Shown in pieces: positions 17,100-21,821 of a stretch of 23,866 nt of DNA; within the stretch, counting starts at the first letter, position 1, and the number at the start of each line of letters is the position of its first letter. This stretch comes from a virus. Position numbers and translations under genes: made by a program. The notes beneath the pieces were generated by a model that saw nothing but the letters and a program-made list of their open reading frames with translations, was not told the origin of the DNA and did no database searches. The DNA lies in IMG/VR virus record IMGVR_UViG_3300034092_002703, positions 1 to 23,866 of that record; one strand, written 5' to 3'.

Positions 17100-17107
17100 A
17101 GGGCTAA
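17084..17107 (-). terminator. Intrinsic terminator before the cargo operon
   Basis: The minus strand reads AGCCCT-TCTTCGG-AGGGTTTTT. The stem is six pairs including one G-T, or can be drawn with the UUCG loop and an internal wobble; a five-T run follows (17088-17084). The stop codon of the 50-residue gene lies in the 5' arm. It is nearly identical to the terminator at 13158-13178. Confidence 0.75.
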
Positions 17108-17256
17108 GTATGTTCCAGCAAACAGTAGAGGTTGTAAATGGTCTCGGGATCCACGGGCGTGTCATTGCGGCTGAGCAGGTACACCAGGGCTCTTAACAAT
17201 TCAGGGCGGTGGTCGTGGATAAACTGCAGCAGCAGTTGGTGTTCTAGTGCTTCCAT
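17104..17256 (-). CDS. 50-residue helical protein between two terminators
   Basis: Open frame of 50 codons, ATG at 17256 (MEALEHQLLLQFIHDHRPEL...) to TAG at 17104. It is acidic, Leu-rich and probably two or three helices, with clear coding character (amphipathic Leu spacing, no rare stretches). The stop lies in the arm of a terminator. Upstream lie a highly structured RNA element and, further up, another terminator, so this gene appears to have its own transcription unit. In siphophages this place, between tail-tube and tape-measure genes, usually holds tail assembly chaperones; this could be a reduced one, but nothing proves it. Confidence 0.6.
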   Translation of the reverse strand: MEALEHQLLLQFIHDHRPELLRALVYLLSRNDTPVDPETIYNLYCLLEHT

Positions 17257-17307
17257 GGGGGTGCAGGTTTAATAAAAATGGCGCGGGTTCAGCATCTCTT
17301 TCCAGGC

Positions 17308-17383
17308 CTACCACAGCCCATCAGGGAATACCTACTTCCACGCCGTAGCGTGTCACTGCTTCCCTGATTTCTGATTGTGGTAG
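17308..17383 (-). ncRNA. Unassigned structured RNA, three stacked helices with UACG loop
   Basis: On the minus strand three helices nest exactly. Outer helix: 8 bp, CTACCACA (17383-17376) with TGTGGTAG (17315-17308). Middle helix: 9 bp, ATCAGGGAA (17368-17360) with TTCCCTGAT (17328-17320). Inner helix: 5 bp, CACGC with GCGTG, capped by c(UACG)g, a UNCG-class tetraloop (17352-17339). The internal loop below the inner helix has GA on both sides, fit for tandem sheared G-A pairs. It matches no riboswitch or self-cleaving ribozyme core I know. It could be a leader regulating the 50-residue gene, a stand-alone small RNA, or a DNA-level palindrome. Confidence 0.65.
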
Positions 17384-17417
17384 TTTGGAAATGAAAGCTC
17401 GCGAATAATTTATAAGG

Positions 17418-17448
17418 CAATAGTATAATGCCATCGCTATTCCGAAAA
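17418..17448 (-). promoter_or_regulatory. Weak candidate host-type promoter for the structured RNA
   Basis: TTTT (17448-17445) is separated by 19 nt from TACTATTG (17425-17418), one mismatch from consensus in each box. It would start transcription about 30 nt before the structured element and explain expression after the terminator at 17487-17514. Confidence 0.3.
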
Positions 17449-17486
17449 TAGAAAAAAACGTCTATACCGTGAGGAAAACACCAAAC

Positions 17487-17514
17487 AAAAAACCCTTGTG
17501 TATGCAAGGGTTTT
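17487..17514 (-). terminator. Strong intrinsic terminator after the 68-residue gene
   Basis: The minus strand has AAAACCCTTG-CATACA-CAAGGGTTTTTTG: a stem of at least 8 bp (17491-17498 with 17505-17512, extendable by A-T pairs) followed by a T-run. It ends the head/tail-tube transcription unit 28 nt after the stop at 17542. Confidence 0.85.
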
Positions 17515-17541
17515 AAAACTGTTATGAGCTGTGAAAAACTA

Positions 17542-17748
17542 CTATTTAGCCTTCACCCGGTTATATCCCTCAGCTATAAGTTGCTGTGCTGCTTCAGGAG
17601 TGATGTCGGAAAACCAACCAGGATCGCCGTTTGCTGGCCAATTGGCTTGGGGTACCCTGATCTTAAAGTCCTGTGGGCAGTCCACAGCTTCAAACTTATC
17701 CGCTACTTCCGGATTTTTGAAGGCAAATACAAATGCTTCTTTTTTCAT
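17542..17748 (-). CDS. Small hypothetical protein after the major tail protein
   Basis: A 68-residue protein starting MKKEAFVFAFKNPEVADKFE, with ITPEAAQQLIAEGYNRVKAK at the C-terminus, which reads as a helix. No known family. It lies where many siphophages carry a tail assembly chaperone, but it is much shorter than lambda G and I see no slippery frameshift site. A hairpin separates it from the tail protein gene and a strong terminator follows it. Confidence 0.7.
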   Translation of the reverse strand: MKKEAFVFAFKNPEVADKFEAVDCPQDFKIRVPQANWPANGDPGWFSDITPEAAQQLIAEGYNRVKAK

Positions 17749-17765
17749 TGCTTAGGAGTTGGTTA

Positions 17766-17789
17766 AACCCCGGCTGTTACACCGGGGCT
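17766..17789 (-). terminator. Hairpin after the major tail protein gene
   Basis: CCCCGG (17768-17773) and CCGGGG (17782-17787) form a 6-bp GC stem with an 8-nt loop, 7 nt after the stop at 17796. The following T-run is only three long, so it is likely a partial terminator or mRNA-end stabiliser that lowers expression of the next gene relative to the tail tube. Confidence 0.5.
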
Positions 17790-17795
17790 AATTGG

Positions 17796-18341
17796 TTACG
17801 CTTTGATGGTGACAGCACCGGAGTACCAGTACTTGTCATTGCTCTGGATGGTGATCTCATACTCGCGCACACCACCGTCATTGCGTGATCCACTCTTTGA
17901 AGTGTACGCGCTGATCTGGGCGGGGTTGCAAGATGACCCCAGCTGGACATAAGCATTCACCCCGCACTCAGGCGAGTTGAACAGCCAGATGCCATCTGAG
18001 TTGAGGGCTTCTTCCAGCCACTCTTCAATCACAGCTGAATGACCTTTGACTGTAATCAGGTATTGGTACACGGGTACCAGGCCACCTTTTTCGCCAACGG
18101 CATTGGATCCTTCCTGACGAACAGATCCAGATTTAGCCCTCATTTGGGCAAAACCCTTAGGAGACGAAAAAGTATGCGCGGTGGTGATTTTCTTTCGATC
18201 CCCAGCAACGGCATATGTAGATGGGTTTGCCAGGACGAGAAACTCTTCAATGGGAGCAAACAGGGCTACATCTGAGTGGCCTGGTTTTACATCAGCATTG
18301 CCCACCACGGTTGTTGTAATGTTTGAAAAATTGTATGGCAC
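17796..18341 (-). CDS. Putative major tail (tube) protein
   Basis: A 181-residue beta-rich protein in the expected place downstream of the capsid gene. It begins MPYNFSNITTTVVGNADVKP and contains an AGDRKKITTAHTFSSPKGFA segment and a C-terminal REYEITIQSNDKYWYSGAV. Alternating hydrophobic strands and length fit the tail-tube fold shared by lambda gpV-type and Hcp-like proteins. It is followed by a GC-rich hairpin. Assigned by composition, length and order; no unique motif. Confidence 0.65.
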   Translation of the reverse strand: MPYNFSNITTTVVGNADVKPGHSDVALFAPIEEFLVLANPSTYAVAGDRKKITTAHTFSSPKGFAQMRAKSGSVRQEGSNAVGEKGGLVPVYQYLITVKGHSAVIEEWLEEALNSDGIWLFNSPECGVNAYVQLGSSCNPAQISAYTSKSGSRNDGGVREYEITIQSNDKYWYSGAVTIKA

Positions 18342-18360
18342 GTTATTTTATTTTTTGATG

Positions 18361-18609
18361 TTAGATTTCTTCAACGCAAGCTGATCCAGCTTTCACCATG
18401 TACTCATTGATGGTAGCATTGCCAAGCTCTTCATATACGGTGTCATCTGTGGCAGCTTCCAGCGAGGTTCTTTCACCACATGGAAGGATGAACTTTCCGA
18501 TAACATATTTGAATTTCTTTTCACCTACTTTGAACTCATGACCGGAAGCCGGTGATAAGTCCTGAGCTGCTTCTACTGAATCGAGTTTGCTGTTTTTTGA
18601 CTTTGCCAT
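18361..18609 (-). CDS. Small hypothetical protein between capsid and tail-tube genes
   Basis: An 82-residue acidic protein. The N-terminus is polar and disordered-looking (MAKSKNSKLDSVEAAQDLSP), followed by a compact region with EFKVGEKKFKYVIGKFILP. No known family. Position directly after the major capsid protein suggests a head decoration, head-completion or capsid-associated role. It follows a hairpin that may reduce its transcription relative to capsid. Confidence 0.7.
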   Translation of the reverse strand: MAKSKNSKLDSVEAAQDLSPASGHEFKVGEKKFKYVIGKFILPCGERTSLEAATDDTVYEELGNATINEYMVKAGSACVEEI

Positions 18610-18626
18610 TGTATTTGGTTGTATAA

Positions 18627-18648
18627 GGGTAGCCCCGTAAGGCTACCC
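18627..18648 (-). terminator. Hairpin after the major capsid gene
   Basis: GGGTAGCC (18627-18634) pairs perfectly with GGCTACCC (18641-18648) around a 6-nt loop, 12 nt past the capsid stop. The tail on the minus strand is TTATAC, so termination is probably partial. Such a hairpin would protect the capsid mRNA and set its excess over downstream genes. Confidence 0.6.
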
Positions 18649-18659
18649 CTATTGATTAT

Positions 18660-19544
18660 TTATGCTACGTCATTGACGAAGATGGCCTCAGTGTCCTGGA
18701 TCGCCATGCCAACGGGCATCATGAGACGAACCTCAATGATGTTCCTGCGCTGAGATGCGGCAACTTGCACACGCTCAACATCGGTACCGAATACCAGGTT
18801 GTTTTCGAGCGTTGCGATAAGGCGGCCTGAAGTTCCCATCCACGCTACGGGGCGGATCTCAACATTCAGGTTGTCCAGCTTGTACATGCCTTCAACATTC
18901 TTGTCGAAGTTGAAGCCGAACCGGGTGCGGTAGTCTTTCCTGAAGTTGTCGAACTTGGCATATGAGCAGTAGATGACGAAACCATTTTGCCGCATCCAAG
19001 CTGGCACGCCAGCAACCATCAACTCAAATTTGTCAACACCAGTGGTATCAGAGATAGCACCAGTAACAATTGGGCTGAGGGTTGTTGCAGTGATCAAGGC
19101 AGCGATATCAGTACCCCAACCGGTTGCAATAGCAGCAGCGGTTGTGCCTGAAGCATTACGAACACCGAGGTACAAGGTGTTCCTTTGGATGTCATCCAGG
19201 TAGGCCCTGGAAATGTGATTGAGCGACGCCTCATAGAAAGGCATGTCAGGATCTGATGCCAGGTATGTGTTGCGGAAATCTTCGGCATCAAAGTCGTAGT
19301 CCCACTTTGACTGGAAGGCTGTCAGCGTTCTGTCCGTGAACTTGGGTCCGTTTGTCAGCGCATCAGCAGCTGTGTACGGACGTGGGTTACCAACGGCAGA
19401 AAGTTTTGTCATTGCCTGAGGCGTGTTGACATTTGTGCGAACCTGGATGCCCTGGCCACGTAAGTTCCAGTTAAGCAAGTTCTTTTCAAAAATAGGTCCA
19501 CCGCGCTCAACAAAGCTGGTGGTTAGTGCTGATAAATCTGGCAT
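18660..19544 (-). CDS. Major capsid protein (HK97-fold)
   Basis: A 294-residue protein. It has the N-arm (MPDLSALTTSFVERGGPIFE), an E-loop-like region around AMTKLSAVGNPRPYTAADAL, a spine-helix region (MPFYEASLNHISRAYLDDIQ) and a P/A-domain-like C-terminal half ending VRLMMPVGMAIQDTEAIFV. Size and order right after the S49 protease/scaffold gene fit the shell protein. The start is preceded by a purine-rich AAGAAGAAA, one of the few Shine-Dalgarno-like sites here, as expected for a highly made protein. It is followed by a perfect 8-bp hairpin. Confidence 0.85.
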   Translation of the reverse strand: MPDLSALTTSFVERGGPIFEKNLLNWNLRGQGIQVRTNVNTPQAMTKLSAVGNPRPYTAADALTNGPKFTDRTLTAFQSKWDYDFDAEDFRNTYLASDPDMPFYEASLNHISRAYLDDIQRNTLYLGVRNASGTTAAAIATGWGTDIAALITATTLSPIVTGAISDTTGVDKFELMVAGVPAWMRQNGFVIYCSYAKFDNFRKDYRTRFGFNFDKNVEGMYKLDNLNVEIRPVAWMGTSGRLIATLENNLVFGTDVERVQVAASQRRNIIEVRLMMPVGMAIQDTEAIFVNDVA

Positions 19545-19576
19545 TTTCTTCTTTTTTTTTATTTAATAGGTCTGAA

Positions 19577-19975
19577 TTACTTTCTGCGAGCCCGGATCCT
19601 TGCCGCTTCGGCATCTATGCTGGTCATGTACTTGGCCTCAGGATCTGCGCCAAATTCATCCTCACTTTTTGCTGTGCTGATGGGGGCTATGGTGGCAGCA
19701 TTGAGCGCGGCTAGTTCTGTTTCGAGTTCTGTGATGCGAACCTGGGCGGCATCACGCTGGCCGGCGATCTCGGTATTGGCGGCTTCCACGTTGGCAAATG
19801 CTATACGGGATTGCTCAGCAGCCGAGGTAAGATCTTCTACCTGAGTGGCAAGGGTAGCCAGTTCAGTGTCGATGTTGTTAATGGCTTCTTCGCTCAGAAG
19901 AAAACCATTCTCCACCACTTCAAAGGCATCCACCTTTGCTGCAGCGATTGTTTTTTGAAAAGCGCCTGCGCTCAT
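19577..19975 (-). CDS. Possible nested scaffold protein from internal start
   Basis: The in-frame ATG at 19975 (MSAGAFQKTIAAAKVDAFEV...) lies exactly at the border between the protease and coiled-coil parts. It is preceded by an AT-rich stretch (TAATAAAAAACAGAATACA) that looks like a ribosome landing site in this genome rather than average coding sequence. Initiation here would give a 132-residue scaffold on its own, as lambda Nu3 is made from inside gene C. Known by analogy; initiation itself is inferred. Confidence 0.5.
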   Translation of the reverse strand: MSAGAFQKTIAAAKVDAFEVVENGFLLSEEAINNIDTELATLATQVEDLTSAAEQSRIAFANVEAANTEIAGQRDAAQVRITELETELAALNAATIAPISTAKSEDEFGADPEAKYMTSIDAEAARIRARRK

Positions 19976-20893
19976 TGTATTCTGTTTTTTATTAATTGAA
20001 AACTTGCTGGCCAGCGTAGAGATCCGATCTACGATCTGGTCAAATGATTTAATACCGTCTATCAGTCCCATTTTTGTGGCTTCTTTTGCGTTAAACATGC
20101 CGCCCTTGCTCCATTTGTCTTTTTGGGATACTGCCTTGGGCCGGTTCTCGGAAATGGTTTCTATAAAAGTGTCAGCGATTTGCCTAAGGTCATCTTTCAT
20201 ACCCGAATAGTCACCGTTGAGGGCATCGCGGTAATCCTTATTCTTTTCTTCTGATTGGGGAGCGTAGATCTCATGAACAGGAATGCCTTCTTTTTTTAGG
20301 TAGGCATTCCAATCGTACAGGGTGGCGTAAACGCCGATGGATCCGAATGAATCGGATTTCTTGGTGGCGTAGATCTCATTGGCGGCTGAACCGATCCACA
20401 TGGCAGCACTGGCCATCAGGCCATCATCCACCATGGCTATAATGGGCTTACCCATGGCTTTCACCTGGTCAGCCAAAAGAGTAGTGCCATCAACTTGCCC
20501 ACCAGGAGAATCCACGTTCAGGATCACCCCGGATACATTGGGGGCGTTGTCGAGTTTACGAAGGATATTGGCATGATCAATAGATCCGTAGCTGCACATA
20601 CCACCGTACTTCATAACCGGGCCAACCAGATCAACAAACGCAATGGAGCCATCAGGTAGAGATGTCATCTCTGTCCACTTGCCTACCTTGTAAACAGCTT
20701 TACCTGCAACGGTAGCCATGAGGATGGCTTCTGTCTGTTTCTGCTCATTTTGCGCAAGGTTTTCACCGCGGTAAGCAAAATTGACCTGATGATTTTTGAT
20801 CATCCCAACAATTAACGGCAATTGCGTTTCCGCATAGCTGGTGTCAATGAGCCACCGGCCTCTGAGTATTGCTGATATTGTGGAATAATTCAT
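19577..20893 (-). CDS. S49-family prohead protease with C-terminal scaffold-like domain
   Basis: A 438-residue protein in two parts. Residues about 85-300 form a ClpP/SppA-fold protease: VILNVDSPGGQVDG (oxyanion region, 123-136), GLMASAAMWIGSAANEIYA with the likely nucleophile Ser162, and SFGSIGVYATLYDW (182-195). I could not assign the partner lysine with confidence. From about residue 307 on it is an Ala/Glu-rich coiled coil ending in KYMTSIDAEAARIRARRK, like the scaffold part of lambda C/Nu3-type genes. It matures the prohead next to the capsid gene. The start at 20893 lies 5 nt after the second box of a phage-type promoter. Confidence 0.88.
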   Translation of the reverse strand: MNYSTISAILRGRWLIDTSYAETQLPLIVGMIKNHQVNFAYRGENLAQNEQKQTEAILMATVAGKAVYKVGKWTEMTSLPDGSIAFVDLVGPVMKYGGMCSYGSIDHANILRKLDNAPNVSGVILNVDSPGGQVDGTTLLADQVKAMGKPIIAMVDDGLMASAAMWIGSAANEIYATKKSDSFGSIGVYATLYDWNAYLKKEGIPVHEIYAPQSEEKNKDYRDALNGDYSGMKDDLRQIADTFIETISENRPKAVSQKDKWSKGGMFNAKEATKMGLIDGIKSFDQIVDRISTLASKFSINKKQNTMSAGAFQKTIAAAKVDAFEVVENGFLLSEEAINNIDTELATLATQVEDLTSAAEQSRIAFANVEAANTEIAGQRDAAQVRITELETELAALNAATIAPISTAKSEDEFGADPEAKYMTSIDAEAARIRARRK

Positions 20894-20898
20894 GATAC

Positions 20899-20934
20899 CA
20901 AAATTGTAGATATCTTAAAAATGATGAAAGGACA
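20899..20934 (-). promoter_or_regulatory. Phage-type promoter copy 4 (upstream of protease/capsid unit)
   Basis: TGTCCTTTC (20934-20926 on the minus strand), 19 nt, then CAATTTTG (20906-20899), and the ATG of the protease gene 5 nt later at 20893. Preceded by AAAACC, as in copy 2. Confidence 0.6.
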
Positions 20935-21060
20935 GGTTTTAAATCCTCAGTTACTGTCAGCTGATTGGTATTGAACTGCACCGTGATGCCGTTGGACACG
21001 TTCAGCGAATTGATTCTGTTTTTTGAATTACTCTCATTTTATTATGTGTATTGTAAAAAT

Positions 21061-21096
21061 CAAAATTCGCAATGATCAATAAATACTGAAAGGACA
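21061..21096 (-). promoter_or_regulatory. Phage-type promoter copy 5 (after lysis-block terminator)
   Basis: TGTCCTTTC (21096-21088), 19 nt, then GAATTTTG (21068-21061). It comes directly after the T-run of the terminator at 21099-21125. Downstream to 20935 there is no convincing gene: an ATG at 21037 opens only 11 codons. It may therefore be a second promoter for the protease/capsid unit with a roughly 160-nt leader. Confidence 0.6.
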
Positions 21097-21098
21097 CT

Positions 21099-21125
21099 AA
21101 AAAGCCCGGTGTGGAAACACCAGGC
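21099..21125 (-). terminator. Intrinsic terminator of the lysis block
   Basis: On the minus strand GCC-T-GGTGT-TTCC-ACACC-G-GGC followed by TTTTT: 3 + 5 base pairs around one mismatch, a 4-nt loop and a five-T run. A phage-type promoter follows at once. Confidence 0.8.
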
Positions 21126-21150
21126 AATTAAAACCAACTGCAAGGAAGCT

Positions 21151-21225
21151 TTAGGAGTAGGTGACATCTACCCGTTGATCTGTTGTGGTACAAACCCACT
21201 GCGGGTTGTTTTTATTCAGTTCCAT
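21151..21225 (-). CDS. Possible 24-residue micropeptide after endolysin
   Basis: ATG at 21225 to TAA at 21151, starting MELNKNNPQWVCTTTDQR. It is soluble and polar and lies between the endolysin stop (21241) and the block terminator (21099-21125). The spacing (15 nt after endolysin, 25 nt before the terminator) is what a real last gene would show, but no homologous family is known to me and so short a frame can arise by chance. Confidence 0.35.
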   Translation of the reverse strand: MELNKNNPQWVCTTTDQRVDVTYS

Positions 21226-21240
21226 AGGTATGAAAATTGT

Positions 21241-21762
21241 CTATGCTTCATTGGTGGATAATCCGCCGCGGGCATCAACGAGGTAGCTATCTACGCTGGT
21301 GGGTTGGCTAATGTATTCGGGCCTTCGCGCAGCGATCAATCTGGACTTTAGGATGCGGGTGATGCTTACCATGTTCCCCTGGTTGCCGCCCAGCACGTGA
21401 TAAGCCACTGGATCCTCGGCTATATAAAGCCCTACGTGACCGCCCGTGCGTCGAGAAAATACCAGGATATCGCCGAGCTTGGGTTTGTCAGCTGCAACAC
21501 CCCATTTTGCCCAGTTTCTGGCCCATAATGGATTGATAACCGGCTCGCGATTGGTTTCTGCCACCACGAAAGCCATGAATAATCCGCACCAGGCGATGTC
21601 ATCGTTCACATAGATGGTGTGGATCCCCAGGGACCTCGCCCAGCTCATGATCACGGGATTGCTTTTCTTGCCAGGGATCTCAGCTGTACCCATAAGCTCC
21701 AGGCCCTTGGTTACCATCCTGGGCAACGTGCCCACTCTTTGAAGGAAATTGTACCTGCTCAT
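21241..21762 (-). CDS. Endolysin-like NlpC/P60-CHAP cysteine hydrolase (TIGR02594-like)
   Basis: A 173-residue peptidoglycan hydrolase candidate. The catalytic Cys is in DDIAWCGLFMAFV (Cys59), the His in TGGHVGLYI (His109), and a third conserved segment is LGGNQGNMV (124-132). LGDILVFSRRTGGHVG is the usual run-up to the catalytic His in these papain-fold amidase/endopeptidase enzymes. No signal peptide, so release needs the holin. The C-terminal about 30 residues are outside the domain. It starts in an ATGA overlap with a 20-residue membrane peptide and sits beside a u-spanin-like gene, consistent with host lysis. Confidence 0.85.
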   Translation of the reverse strand: MSRYNFLQRVGTLPRMVTKGLELMGTAEIPGKKSNPVIMSWARSLGIHTIYVNDDIAWCGLFMAFVVAETNREPVINPLWARNWAKWGVAADKPKLGDILVFSRRTGGHVGLYIAEDPVAYHVLGGNQGNMVSITRILKSRLIAARRPEYISQPTSVDSYLVDARGGLSTNEA

Positions 21763-21821
21763 TTTTTATCCATTAGGTATTCAATCAGCAATACGAAAAA
21801 AAGCATTGAAAGGATTATCAT
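21759..21821 (-). CDS. 20-residue membrane micropeptide in the lysis cassette
   Basis: Frame of 20 codons encoding MIILSMLFFVLLIEYLMDKK: one hydrophobic helix with a short acidic/basic end. Its ATG overlaps the stop of the u-spanin-like gene (ATGA, 21818-21821) and its own TGA overlaps the endolysin ATG (21759-21762). A frame that fits between two genes with the same 4-nt coupling at both ends is unlikely to be chance. It could be a small holin, antiholin or pinholin-like regulator, or only a coupling device for endolysin translation. Confidence 0.6.
   Translation of the reverse strand: MIILSMLFFVLLIEYLMDKK

Noticed and set aside
17308-17383. Hammerhead, twister, pistol, hatchet or HDV-like ribozyme
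   Set aside because: A CUGAUGG segment recalls the hammerhead CUGAUGA box, but the required GAAA and cleavage-site context are missing; the conserved cores of the other classes are not present.
17289-17507. 72-codon minus-strand frame covering the structured RNA
   Set aside because: It starts inside a strong terminator stem and runs through all helices of the RNA element; its composition is not protein-like.
17542-17748. Tail assembly chaperone pair with programmed frameshift before the tape measure gene
   Set aside because: The gene is too short, no slippery heptamer near its end is visible, and a strong terminator follows it. The cargo operon now separates this place from the tape measure gene.
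21770-21813. Sixth possible phage-type promoter (TCCTTTC on the minus strand before the endolysin)
   Set aside because: Only the last seven bases match, the box at the right distance (CTGATTGA) is poor, and the sequence is better explained as coding for the 20-residue peptide.
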